Shown here one piece after another: positions 1 to 7,499 of a stretch of 64,000 nucleotides of DNA. Location of the stretch: the NCBI RefSeq assembly GCF_049060325.1, contig NZ_JBMGPW010000009.1, positions 61,715 to 125,714 of the forward strand. Reading direction: 5' to 3'. The DNA is from Vescimonas sanitatis. GTDB taxonomy: Bacteria; Bacillota; Clostridia; Oscillospirales; Oscillospiraceae. The position numbers were made by a program, and so were the translations under genes. The notes beneath the pieces were generated by a model. The model worked only from the letters and a program-made list of their open reading frames with translations, made no database searches and had not been told where the DNA came from. Numbering within the stretch: position 1 is the stretch's first letter; the number at the start of each line of letters is the position of its first letter.

Positions 1-793
1 TTCCTGCTCCGCCTGACTCGCTGCCGGCATTCACCGTGCCGCCCTTGATATAAATAAAGCGTCCGGGGCCGCCCTGACCGCCACCGATCCCTGCGCCTTC
101 CGAAACGGACCGCACCGTCAGCTTGCCGGAATACACATAAATCTGCTCGCCGACGCCGCCCTGACCGCCGCCGATACCCGCACCGTATACGCCGCTGGTC
201 GCAAGAATCTCACCGCCATAGATACCCGTCGCCAGAGAGCCGAAATGAAGGTTCATGCCGTGTCCCTGCGAGAAGTTCTTGATTCCGACCTTTGAGCCTC
301 CGATGCCAGCGCCATACCTGCCGCCTTCACACGTGAGCTTTGTCCCCGTCTGCACCAGAACCCGGAGATAGCCATCGGTTTTGTTTTTCTGCAGCGCAGC
401 GAAGTTCTCCGCGCCGATCAGCTCGCTGTCCCCGCCGATAAAGTACAGGCAGGCGGAGGCGCCGCCGTAAAGCTCGATGGCAGGGCCGTCCTTGGGTGCC
501 TGAAGGCGGACGCCGTCCAGAAAGATGTGCGGCGTAATGTTCTTGCCCTTGCCATCGATTTTGATCCGGTATTGAAAATACCAGTTCGGATCTGCGGAGC
601 CCTTGATCAGATAGGTTTTGCTGTCCGTGATTTTCAATTCTTTGTTCTGGCCTGTAAGGTCCACGGTCTTGTCAAACGTCGTTGGGACGGAAAGCTTGAC
701 ATCCGGTAGCTCACCCGCAGCAAAGGCCGCTGTCGGCAGCAGCGTCAGCACCATGCAGCACAGCAGCAGGATGCTAAGTATTCGTTTCTTCAT
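1..793 (-). CDS. Secreted surface protein, Gly-rich repeats (partial)
   Basis: The reading frame is open from ATG at 793 to the window edge (264 residues), so the C-terminus is missing. It begins with a clear signal peptide: MKKR, a Leu/Cys-rich hydrophobic core, then an AAFAA cleavage region near residue 26. After about residue 150 there are repeated GAGIGG segments alternating with beta-strand-like stretches (IYVYSGKLTV, IYIKGGTVNA), typical of clostridial secreted carbohydrate-binding or adhesin-like proteins. An AGGAGGAG ribosome site precedes the ATG. The start overlaps the stop of the upstream membrane gene (ATGA), so the two are probably co-translated. It is the last visible gene of the ECF sigma/PrsW locus and the likely regulated output. 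A sortase signal cannot be checked because the end is outside the window. Confidence 0.85.
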   Translation of the reverse strand, partial: MKKRILSILLLCCMVLTLLPTAAFAAGELPDVKLSVPTTFDKTVDLTGQNKELKITDSKTYLIKGSADPNWYFQYRIKIDGKGKNITPHIFLDGVRLQAPKDGPAIELYGGASACLYFIGGDSELIGAENFAALQKNKTDGYLRVLVQTGTKLTCEGGRYGAGIGGSKVGIKNFSQGHGMNLHFGSLATGIYGGEILATSGVYGAGIGGGQGGVGEQIYVYSGKLTVRSVSEGAGIGGGQGGPGRFIYIKGGTVNAGSESGGAG

Positions 794-1143
794 TGGCTTT
801 TCTCCTCCTGTTCGTGTCGGTTCGGTTTGTCCGCCCCGCCTTTTTTCCGGTTTTCTCTGATTCTGAGCCGGAAACACAGCGCGGTGATCGCCACCGCCGC
901 GGCAAAGGAGACGACGGCTACCAGCACATAGCCGCCCGCGTCCTCCCGCAGCAGCATCGCGCCGAACACGCCCCATGCTTCCGGTTGCCCCGGCCCGGCG
1001 ACCGTGCCCGCCGCCTGCGTCAGCACCGCGAACAGCAGCATACACGCTGCGGAGAGGCTTATTGCCTCGCGCCGCTGCCTTCGGCGGGTGTTTTCCCGCA
1101 CCCGCTGCTTGACGAGTGCGACCCGTCTTGCGGTATCGTACAT
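790..1143 (-). CDS. Small two-TM membrane protein, anti-sigma-like
   Basis: 117 residues from ATG 1143, chosen over the longer frame because GAGGAGG lies eight bases upstream. The N-terminus is very basic (many Arg). Two hydrophobic segments follow, near residues 38-55 and 75-98, ending in ITALCFRLR. The shape and the tail closely match the protein at 2541-2903, whose last TM ends VTVLCFRLR, so the two are paralogues. They may be anti-sigma or signalling partners of the ECF factor at 2890. That is inferred from position and shape, not from a recognised domain. It is coupled by ATGA to the surface-protein gene and follows a candidate promoter at about 1195-1235. Confidence 0.7.
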   Translation of the reverse strand: MYDTARRVALVKQRVRENTRRRQRREAISLSAACMLLFAVLTQAAGTVAGPGQPEAWGVFGAMLLREDAGGYVLVAVVSFAAAVAITALCFRLRIRENRKKGGADKPNRHEQEEKSQ

Positions 1144-1194
1144 TTCGTTCGAACCTCCTCTCCGGTTTGTCTGAAACTGTGATAAAAACCCTTT

Positions 1195-1235
1195 CACTTA
1201 TATAGGTACAAAAAAACGAAAAAACTCTCACCCAA
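1195..1235 (-). promoter_or_regulatory. Candidate ECF-type promoter
   Basis: Between the PrsW gene's terminator and the membrane/surface gene pair, the minus strand has GGGTGAGAG, a run of T with one CG step, then CCTATATAAG and a ribosome site. It has no TTGACA/TATAAT pair. The layout (T-rich spacer, TATATA-like -10) would suit the ECF factor encoded at 2890-3438. This is inference from position; no second copy of the motif was found in the window. Confidence 0.35.
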
Positions 1236-1249
1236 AACGCAAAATTTTT

Positions 1250-1285
1250 CAAAAAAATTTGAGAGCCGCCAAAAAGCAGCTCTCA
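1250..1285 (-). terminator. Rho-independent terminator after prsW
   Basis: The minus strand reads TGAGAGC, a 12-base loop, GCTCTCA, then a run of T. It ends the sigma-PrsW transcript, so the downstream membrane/surface pair needs its own promoter. Confidence 0.75.
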
Positions 1286-1301
1286 GGGAGTAAATGTTCG
1301 G

Positions 1302-1931
1302 TTATTTCCTCTGCGATAAGCGGAAAACGGACCATCTTCCCGCCGCCACCAGCAGCACCGGCAGGGCGTAGGCGATGTACTGCGCCGCGCCGCCGTGGGC
1401 GATGAGCAAATTGTAGGTGGCGTGGAGGGTGATGGCCGCGCCCAGCAGCCCGCAGGTGCCCGCGATCTTCAGCCACGTCCGCCGCCATGTGTATGCAAGC
1501 CCGCCGCCCACGATCAGGCCGCAGAGGACGTGCATGGCTCCCGTGCCGAAGCCCCGGAAGAAGATAAAGGAGAAGCGGTCCGCGCCGTTCTGAATGAGAT
1601 AGCACACGTTTTCAAAGGTGGCGAAGCTCAGGGCAACCGTGATGGCGGCAGCCTTGATTTTATCCCCCTCCGGCTCAAACACCAGCAGATAGAACACCAG
1701 TGGCAGCAGCTTCATCATCTCCTCCACCACCGGTGCGATCTCCGCCGTGGCGGCAAGGGCGTCCGCCTGACACACCGCCGCGAGGAAGGTGTTGATATAG
1801 GCCGAGAGCAGGCACACTCCCATCCCGGCCATGCAGAACAGGAAGAAGCGGAGCTGCCGCCTGCCCATGCACAGGGCGGCCACCAGCAGCGGAGATACCA
1901 TGCAGAGGAAGATATTTTCAATATAGGTCAT
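1302..1931 (-). CDS. PrsW-family intramembrane protease
   Basis: 209 residues from ATG 1931, overlapping the upstream stop by four bases. A multi-pass membrane protein with the conserved PrsW set: EEMMK at residues 70-74 (EExxK), FE at 106-107, AMHVLCGL with His134, and LHATYN with His170. In Bacillus subtilis, PrsW makes the first cut in the anti-sigma factor RsiW and so releases an ECF sigma factor. Here the gene sits in the same operon as an ECF sigma factor and small TM proteins, which makes them the obvious substrates (inference). The family is seen here at close to usual length with all motifs present. Confidence 0.85.
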   Translation of the reverse strand: MTYIENIFLCMVSPLLVAALCMGRRQLRFFLFCMAGMGVCLLSAYINTFLAAVCQADALAATAEIAPVVEEMMKLLPLVFYLLVFEPEGDKIKAAAITVALSFATFENVCYLIQNGADRFSFIFFRGFGTGAMHVLCGLIVGGGLAYTWRRTWLKIAGTCGLLGAAITLHATYNLLIAHGGAAQYIAYALPVLLVAAGRWSVFRLSQRK

Positions 1932-2554
1932 GCTTCCACCGCCTTTCTCGTGGCGGGCAGCAGCCACAGAATCGCAAGCGTCAGCAGCATATCGCACCAG
2001 AAGGTTGGGCTGGCCGGAGAGGTGTTCGGCCAGAAGCAGCCCACCGTCCAAAGCAGGTACTCCGAGAACGCAAAGCACAGCACGCCGATGTGGAAGTACC
2101 GCATATTCCGCGCCGTATCCGTCTGCCCGTTGGCGTAGACCAGCCCCCGGATGGCGCAGAAGGAGAGCCATATCATCATGCCGCACCAGATCAGGTTGGA
2201 GAGAATGTCCCCGAAGGTGCAGTAGAACGCCAGCAGCGGCACGCCGAACGCAGGCGCGAGCCACGCCCTGCGGCAGCGGAAGCTGCGCTCGTCCTGAGTG
2301 GCGAGCGTTGCTTGCAAAATGCGCAGGAAGATGAGGCTGGCCACCCAGCCGAACTCCGACACATAAAAGACCCGGGGTGTGGTATCGAACAGCAGCAGAT
2401 ACAGCGTCCAGTAGAGCGCGCCGAGGGCAAAGCAGCCGTAGAAGCACAGCAGCAGAAAATACGCCTGCCTGCGACTTTTCCGGTAGGATATGCCCGAAAG
2501 CAGCGCGCCCACGAACGTGAACAGCAGTTGCAGCAGGTTCTCAATCAGCTCCAT
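1928..2554 (-). CDS. Multi-pass membrane protein, unknown
   Basis: 208 residues from ATG 2554, preceded by GAGGGG. A longer start at 2590 lacks a ribosome site. About six or seven hydrophobic segments run through the whole length, separated by short basic loops. I do not recognise a family and no catalytic motif stands out. It overlaps the upstream TM-protein gene by 14 bases and the PrsW gene by four (ATGA), so all are one translational unit. A sensor or scaffold role in the sigma-regulatory membrane complex is a guess from context. Confidence 0.7.
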   Translation of the reverse strand: MELIENLLQLLFTFVGALLSGISYRKSRRQAYFLLLCFYGCFALGALYWTLYLLLFDTTPRVFYVSEFGWVASLIFLRILQATLATQDERSFRCRRAWLAPAFGVPLLAFYCTFGDILSNLIWCGMMIWLSFCAIRGLVYANGQTDTARNMRYFHIGVLCFAFSEYLLWTVGCFWPNTSPASPTFWCDMLLTLAILWLLPATRKAVEA

Positions 2555-2903
2555 GAATCCCCTCGCTTTCTTTGTTCTGATCGTCCTCACGGCTCATCTG
2601 ACGCAGCCGGAAGCACAGAACGGTCACGCACACGCCGAGCAAAAACGCCAGCAGCCCGATGATGATGTATCCCAAGGCAGCGCCGCCGTGAAAGATGCTT
2701 GCCGCCGTTTCAAAGCCGGAGTAGTCGCCTGTCTGGATGCTTGCGGCAATGTCGGGCATGGCGAGGGACGCGCCTACAAGCAGCGCAAGGCACGCCGCCA
2801 CGGCGGAAGCCATGGTGATCGTACTGCGCCGCAGCCGTTTCTCCCGCTCAATTTTGGCGATGCGCCGCTTCGTCTCCGCGACGCGCTCTTCATGACTCCG
2901 CAT
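2541..2903 (-). CDS. Putative anti-sigma membrane protein
   Basis: 120 residues. The N-terminus is cytoplasmic and highly charged (Arg/Lys/Glu, helical). TM1 lies near residues 28-50 and TM2 near 75-97, ending VTVLCFRLR, with a short charged tail. It overlaps the sigma gene end by 14 bases, the usual place for an anti-sigma factor. It has no visible zinc-binding anti-sigma motif (HxxxCxxC), so if it restrains the sigma factor it does so in another way. It is paralogous to the protein at 790-1143. The co-encoded PrsW protease supports a model in which cleavage of this protein frees the sigma factor. Confidence 0.65.
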   Translation of the reverse strand: MRSHEERVAETKRRIAKIEREKRLRRSTITMASAVAACLALLVGASLAMPDIAASIQTGDYSGFETAASIFHGGAALGYIIIGLLAFLLGVCVTVLCFRLRQMSREDDQNKESEGIHGAD

Positions 2904-3438
2904 TTGTGATTCCCTCCCGTTCCAGCAGCCTTCGCAGGCTCTCTTTTCCGCGATATACCATGTTGGTGATCTGCTTCACCGTTTTTCCCGTGACCTCCGC
3001 CGCCTGTGCGTAGCTCATGCCTTCAAAATAGGTGAGATACAAAACCTCCCGGTAGTCCGGGTTCATTTCATCCATGCAGAAGTGCAAGACGCGGTTTCGC
3101 TCCTCCGACCGGATGACCTCCTCCGCCAGCAGCCGTCCGTCCGGCTCGCCGGTCAGCGCATCGAGGCTGAACAGGGGCTTCCGCTTGCTCTTATGGCGCA
3201 GCGCCATGTGCCGCGCCGCCTTATAGAGATACGCCTTGAAGCCGCCGTCCCGGATGCGGGGCTTTTTCGTGAACAGATAGGCGAAAACATCCAGCATCAG
3301 CTCCTCAGCCTCGTGAACGTCGTGCAGATAGCCGTCGATATACAAGGTCAGGGGGTCGCCGTATTTCTTCATCAGGGCATTGAGCCCTTCGTCGTCACCG
3401 CTCAGATATTGGCGGTATAAGCTCTCGTCGCAGGTCAT
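2890..3438 (-). CDS. ECF-type RNA polymerase sigma factor
   Basis: 182 residues from ATG 3438. An in-frame GTG at 3447 is too close to the AAGGGAAG ribosome site. The region-2 segment runs about residues 8-80 (LYRQYLSGDDEGLNALMKKY, then AYLYKAARHMA). The region-4 helix-turn-helix runs about 120-175, with DYREVLYLTYFEGMSYAQAA and then TGKTVKQITNMVYRGKESLR, typical of sigma-70 region 4.2. It should direct polymerase to a small regulon. The gene heads an overlapping minus-strand operon with TM proteins and PrsW, a classic autoregulated surface-signalling layout. Confidence 0.9.
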   Translation of the reverse strand: MTCDESLYRQYLSGDDEGLNALMKKYGDPLTLYIDGYLHDVHEAEELMLDVFAYLFTKKPRIRDGGFKAYLYKAARHMALRHKSKRKPLFSLDALTGEPDGRLLAEEVIRSEERNRVLHFCMDEMNPDYREVLYLTYFEGMSYAQAAEVTGKTVKQITNMVYRGKESLRRLLEREGITNAES

Positions 3439-3486
3439 AGCGTTCACTTCCCTTTTGCGGATGTTTCCAATGTAGCCAGGTGTCTG

Positions 3487-3696
3487 TCAGGTGCTTGTCC
3501 TGCCGGAATCGCGGTGCTGTCCCTGAAAGCGCGGGTCGGACGGCTTTTCCGCGTTTTCCGGGATCGCCCATGAACGCCCGAACCGGGACGCGCCAGGGAT
3601 CCGCCCCTCGGCGCAATACTGGTTGACCCGCCGCTCCGACACGCCCCAGCGATAGGAAGCCTCCCGAATGGAGATATAGCCCTTGATCCCGTTCAT
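3487..3696 (-). CDS. Small helix-turn-helix DNA-binding protein
   Basis: 69 residues from ATG 3696, with GGAGGTG seven bases upstream. MerR/excisionase-type winged helix: YISIREASYRWGVSERRVNQ (residues about 6-25), then AEGRIPGASRFGRSWAIP. Such proteins are common near the ends of clostridial conjugative elements, where they act as Xis-like factors or helix-turn-helix accessory regulators. It lies between the sigma locus and the integrase scar, so it probably belongs to the older, decayed element. Bases 3697-3986 hold no intact gene, only short open frames that look like element remnants. Confidence 0.75.
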   Translation of the reverse strand: MNGIKGYISIREASYRWGVSERRVNQYCAEGRIPGASRFGRSWAIPENAEKPSDPRFQGQHRDSGRTST

Positions 3697-3986
3697 ACCG
3701 CACCTCCGCATGGACAATACTCAACACGATACATTATATACGAATATCCGAAGAAACACAAGGCGTCCGGCGAAGTGAGCAGCGAAAAGTTACGGATAGG
3801 AGCGACATTTTTTGAAAAAGTCCTCCGAAACTGGCCAAAACACCCCACTCGGATTGTAGTATGGGTAGAGGGGGAAATACGGGGGTACGAAGTAGTCAGC
3901 AAGCACAGCAAGCGAGTACCCGCTTGCGGATTTTGCGCTGTTCAGGTCCCTTGCCCGAACAGTCAAAATTACTTGCTGGGGCGCAG

Positions 3987-4373
3987 GAGCTGAACAAGCA
4001 GGTCTGCGGCAACTGCTACAACTATGAATACGACGGCTTTGTGTTTGTGGACGAGCTGGGCGAGCGGAAGCGGGCCAATTATTTGACTTCGGCATTCCCA
4101 AAATTCTTGGAGAGCCACGGCCTGCGCCGGATGCGCTTTCACGATTTTCGTCACAGCTGTGCCAGCTTGCTGCTGGCCAACGGCGTTCCCCTCAAGCACA
4201 TTCAGGAGTGGCTGGGACACAGCGACTTTACCACCACGGCGAACATCTACGCCCACCTGGATTACAAGTCCAAGATCACCTCGGCGCAGGCGATGGAGAC
4301 AGGGCTTGCTCTATCGGAGGGCGGCGACTTCGGAAGCCGGTGGGGATCGATTGATGTTGGGGAGAACGGATGA
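3987..4373 (+). pseudogene. Tyrosine integrase, C-terminal fragment
   Basis: The frame matches the last third of the intact integrase at 19558-20778 almost residue for residue: VCGNCY, FHDFRHSCASLLLANG, EWLGHSDFTTTANIYAHLDY, then SRWGS. It keeps the HxxR, His and Tyr catalytic positions but lacks the whole N-terminal and core-binding domains (about 280 residues) and the first catalytic Arg. Upstream sequence (3860-3986) is unrelated in frame, so this is a deletion junction. It is the decayed integrase of an earlier element that used the same tRNA-Ser site. Confidence 0.85.
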
Positions 4374-4430
4374 TTTTCTCTCCGAAAAAGTGAAAGAGCA
4401 CGGAATTGCCCGTTTCGGAAAAAGGAAAGA

Positions 4431-4460
4431 GCCTGTAATCGGCTTGATTACAGGCTTTTT
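4431..4460 (+). terminator. Terminator after the integrase fragment
   Basis: Ten-base arms GCCTGTAATC and GATTACAGGC around GGCTT, then TTTTT. The same hairpin follows the intact integrase at 20837-20866, showing the two element ends are homologous. Confidence 0.85.
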
Positions 4461-4463
4461 CGG

Positions 4464-4525
4464 TGGCGGAGATGGAGAGATTCGAACTCTCGCGTCGGTT
4501 TGAGCCGACCTACCGCATTTCGAGT
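4464..4525 (-). repeat. tRNA-Ser 3' half remnant and left att site
   Basis: Read on the minus strand this has an anticodon loop CTCGAAA, a long variable arm, a T stem-loop GAGAG-TTCGAAT-CTCTC and a 3' end ...CTCCG-CCA. It is the 3' half of a class II tRNA-Ser. No 5' half is joined to it. The 11-base core GCATTTCGAGT (4515-4525) is repeated exactly at 20914-20924 inside the intact tRNA-Ser gene, marking the left boundary of the mobile element. Its variable arm differs from that of the intact gene, so it was brought in by a different element. Bases 4526-4852 show no gene. Confidence 0.8.
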
Positions 4526-4852
4526 CTTGTTCGCACTTGGTACTTTCGTGTCTGCTGTGGTCGGTGGCGGCAGTTTTGGAAACGGCGAAAACCCTTGTGC
4601 TGCAACGGGTTTCGGACGCGCCGACCGGTATTGACCAGCTCCATATCAGAAAAAACCAGAGTTCAAATTGAAATGAGAAATGCCCCAAAACGATCGATTT
4701 TTTTGCGTGCTGGCAAGAAAACACGCAAGAAGAAAACCCTTGTCCGGTATGGCTTTGCGGACAGCCCCCCGGATTAAATGCAAGAAAAACCGGCTCAAAA
4801 CAGATTATACGAAGCACCCTTTCGGACCGAAACACAGAAAGGAGTCTTCGTT

Positions 4853-5431
4853 ATGAAATACGACGCCAAGGAATTCAAAAAATACCCGGAGATTATGAAC
4901 AAGGAGCAGATGCAGATCGCCTGCCACATCAGCAAGCAGACGGCGCTCTATCTTCTCCAATTCAACCTGATTCCGCACACCTGCACCGGCAAGAAAACCC
5001 GCTGCTACGCCATTAAAAAGAGCGATGTGATCGCTTTTATGAACGACCGTGAGGTCAACCCGGAAAAGTACATAGCGCCGAAGAACTGGTACAAATACGG
5101 AAGCGAAATGGTTCGGCCCTATAAAATCCGCATCCATCCGCCGTGCGCCAAAGACGAGAAGAAGCTTCGGCGCTACTATGAGAGCAAGCTGGCCGCGCTG
5201 CCGGATGTGATGGATGTGGCCGCCGCCGTGGATTTCACAGGATATAACCGCCGCACCGTCTGCCAATGGATTCGCGTGGGGAAGCTGAAGGCGCTGACGC
5301 TGCTGCAGAAGTACATGATCCCCAAATGCTATCTCATCGACTGGCTCTGCTCGGACGATTACAACAACACCAACCGCAAATCTCGCCGGCATATCGATAT
5401 GCTTTGGGAGGCACAGAAATGGAGAAATTGA
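4853..5431 (+). CDS. Element helix-turn-helix protein
   Basis: 192 residues from ATG 4853, with GAAAGGAG upstream; the longer frame at 4778 has no ribosome site. It appears to contain two helix-turn-helix-like units. One lies near residues 15-60 (EQMQIACHISKQTALYLLQF, then CYAIKKSDVIAFMND). The other is near 120-165 (DVAAAVDFTGYNRRTVCQWI, then KCYLIDWL). Both resemble excisionase-type helix-turn-helix domains. It is the first gene inside the left end of the element. A role in excision control or DNA binding is likely but unproven; no enzyme motif is seen. Confidence 0.7.
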   Translation: MKYDAKEFKKYPEIMNKEQMQIACHISKQTALYLLQFNLIPHTCTGKKTRCYAIKKSDVIAFMNDREVNPEKYIAPKNWYKYGSEMVRPYKIRIHPPCAKDEKKLRRYYESKLAALPDVMDVAAAVDFTGYNRRTVCQWIRVGKLKALTLLQKYMIPKCYLIDWLCSDDYNNTNRKSRRHIDMLWEAQKWRN

Positions 5432-5578
5432 TGCGGACATTTTCCCTTATTCTCTCAAAAAGAGGCACAGCGGCATCATTCCCTTGGCGTCTGTTGAAAA
5501 AACGCCGATTTTGTGATACTATAATAGCAATAAGCCGAGCATTTGCTGAAGCCACCGAAAAGCCGGGAGGGAACAAAA

Positions 5579-6595
5579 ATGAGCAGTAATTTCCTCAACG
5601 ATGAAAACAAGGGCGATATCATCATTTACCAGTCTGAAAGCGGCGAGACAAAAATTGATGTCCGGTTTCAGGATGAAACTGTCTGGCTGACACAGGCGCA
5701 GCTTTGTGAGCTGTATCAGAGCAGTAAGGCCAATGTCAGTGAGCATATAAAAAACATTTTTGAGGAAGGCGAGTTAGAGCAAAGCGAAGTTGTTCGGAAA
5801 ATCCGAACAACTGCCGCAGACGGGAAAACCTATGCCGTAAATCACTATAACCTCGACATGATCATCTCCCTGGGCTATCGCATCAAGTCCTCCATTGCAA
5901 CGCAGTTCCGCCGCTGGGCTACCGAGCGCTTGAAGGAGTATATGGTCAAGGGCTTCGCCATGGACGATGAGCGCCTGAAGAATCTCGGCGGCGGCAGCTA
6001 TTGGAAGGAGCTTCTTGACCGCATCCGGGACATCCGTTCCTCCGAAAAGGTGATGTACCGTCAGGTCCTCGACCTCTACGCTACTAGCGTGGACTATGAC
6101 CCCAAAAGCGCCGAGTCGGTGGCTTTTTTCAAAATGGTGCAGAACAAGCTGCACTATGCCGCCCATGGCCATACCGCCGCAGAGGTGATTTTTGAGCGAG
6201 CCGATGCCGAAAAGCCATTTATGGGGCTTACCGCATTTTCCGGGGATTTTCCCACGGCGAAGGATATTGCCGTCGCAAAGAACTATCTCTCCGCGGACGA
6301 ACTGAAGATACTGAACAATCTCGTTTCCGGATACTTTGACTTTGCGGAGATTCAGGCGATGCGCCGCCGGCCCATGTACATGAGCGATTATGTAGAGAAC
6401 CTGGACCGCATCCTTGCCTCCACTGGAGAGGCCCTGCTCACCGACGGGGGAACCGTCAGCCACACGCAGGCGATGGAGAAGGCAAAGGCGGAATACAAGA
6501 AATATCAGGCGCAGAATCTTTCTCCCGTGGAGGAGGAATATTTGCAGACCATTCGCAGCATTGAGAAGGCGGCAAAAGAGGGCGAAAAACGCTGA
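5579..6595 (+). CDS. RhuM family protein
   Basis: 338 residues from ATG 5579, with GGGAGGG upstream. The family signature is clear: WLTQAQLCELYQSSKANVSEHI at residues about 34-55, HYNLDMIISLGYRIKSS and QFRRWATERLKEYMVKGFAMDDERLK. RhuM proteins were first noted on a Salmonella pathogenicity island and are common in mobile elements; the molecular function is not established. A C-terminal Fic/DOC-like alpha-helical part covers about 170-330. A perfect 25-base palindrome (5788-5812) lies in the coding sequence at SEVVRKIRTT, a region that appears tolerant of change. Confidence 0.85.
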   Translation: MSSNFLNDENKGDIIIYQSESGETKIDVRFQDETVWLTQAQLCELYQSSKANVSEHIKNIFEEGELEQSEVVRKIRTTAADGKTYAVNHYNLDMIISLGYRIKSSIATQFRRWATERLKEYMVKGFAMDDERLKNLGGGSYWKELLDRIRDIRSSEKVMYRQVLDLYATSVDYDPKSAESVAFFKMVQNKLHYAAHGHTAAEVIFERADAEKPFMGLTAFSGDFPTAKDIAVAKNYLSADELKILNNLVSGYFDFAEIQAMRRRPMYMSDYVENLDRILASTGEALLTDGGTVSHTQAMEKAKAEYKKYQAQNLSPVEEEYLQTIRSIEKAAKEGEKR

Positions 6596-7058
6596 TCTCG
6601 GAATAGCCTTACAGGGAAGGAATCCTTTTTGAGCCGGTATACTGTGGAGGTATGGATAGGGACTGCCAAAAATTATTTTGCAAATCAACTGAATGATATG
6701 GCGGGAGAAAACGCAGATTTCTGCGATTTCTCCCGCTGTTTTCAGCTATTAAAGCTCCAGCATGCACGACTTTATGGCCCAAATAAGAACAGAGCAAGGA
6801 TTCAGAAACTTTCCGGTACAAGCGCCAGTTTGTTGATTGATTCGTGAGCCCGGGCGAGAGCATCACGCACCTTTGACGGGTGAAAAAGAACAATCCTCGG
6901 AACAATATCAAAAATCCACGGAATAATGTCATTGCATTATCGGAACTATGTCAATGTAAAACCAGAATGATGTTATAAAACCGGGCCATAAGGATTTTAC
7001 TCGTGTGTCACAATCCTCTTTGGGAACAACCCAACGGCGATGCCTATAAGCCTGGGGA
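6596..7058. other. Intergenic region with long hairpin
   Basis: No convincing gene. A hairpin at 6701-6736 has a 10-base outer stem (GCGGGAGAAA with its complement), one mismatch and a 5-base inner stem. It probably terminates rhuM although its T tract is short. A 72-codon open frame at 6629 has no ribosome site and no recognisable sequence. The rest is AT-rich leader before the XRE promoter. Confidence 0.5.
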
Positions 7059-7108
7059 TTGACAATGCTATCTTGTTGCGCTATAATAAATAAACAAATT
7101 TATTTATT
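7059..7108 (+). promoter_or_regulatory. Promoter and inverted-repeat operator of RM operon
   Basis: TTGACA (7059-7064), 17 bases, TATAAT (7082-7087). Starting inside the -10 box is a perfect 10-base inverted repeat, AATAAATAAA and its complement with a 4-base centre (7085-7108), ending just before the ribosome site. This is the expected place for autorepression by the XRE protein encoded next. Confidence 0.8.
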
Positions 7109-7126
7109 TATAAAGGAGGAGTGACC

Positions 7127-7498
7127 TTGATTGAACCTTCTGATTTTGGCTTGTTTTTGAAAGAAAAGCGAAAAAACGCTCAGCTAACACAAGATGAGTT
7201 GGCCTCTGCAATCAATAAGTCAGGACAATATATCAGTAACATCGAAAAAGGAAAGAACAACGCTCCTCCCAACCCCTCGGATATAGAAGCTCTCATAAGA
7301 AGACTTGGGCTTTCCAATGACGAAGCAAACCTTTTCAAAGAAAAAGCTTCCGCAGATCGAGGACGCTTGCCGATTGAGCAAATGGATTATTTGATGAAGC
7401 ATAGAAAGTTAATTGATCTCATCAATTTTGGATTGGAAAACAACATAAACGACAAATGCTGGGCAGAAATGTTAGCAACAATTTCGGGAGGAAAATAA
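7127..7498 (+). CDS. XRE-family regulator (RM controller-like)
   Basis: 123 residues from TTG 7127, which sits seven bases after GGAGG; a GTG at 7121 would be too close. The N-terminal helix-turn-helix (about residues 8-65) reads FLKEKRKNAQLTQDELASAI, then SGQYISNIEKGKNN, the standard XRE/Cro fold. The C-terminal half is helical and unknown. It is the first gene of an operon with the nuclease-methylase starting one base after its stop. Placement fits a controller protein that delays or limits restriction by binding the palindrome at 7085-7108. Confidence 0.8.
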   Translation: MIEPSDFGLFLKEKRKNAQLTQDELASAINKSGQYISNIEKGKNNAPPNPSDIEALIRRLGLSNDEANLFKEKASADRGRLPIEQMDYLMKHRKLIDLINFGLENNINDKCWAEMLATISGGK

Positions 7499-7499
7499 A

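Noticed and set aside
4464..4525. Functional second tRNA-Ser gene
   Set aside because: Only the 3' half from the anticodon loop on is present; no 5' half with D arm or acceptor strand.
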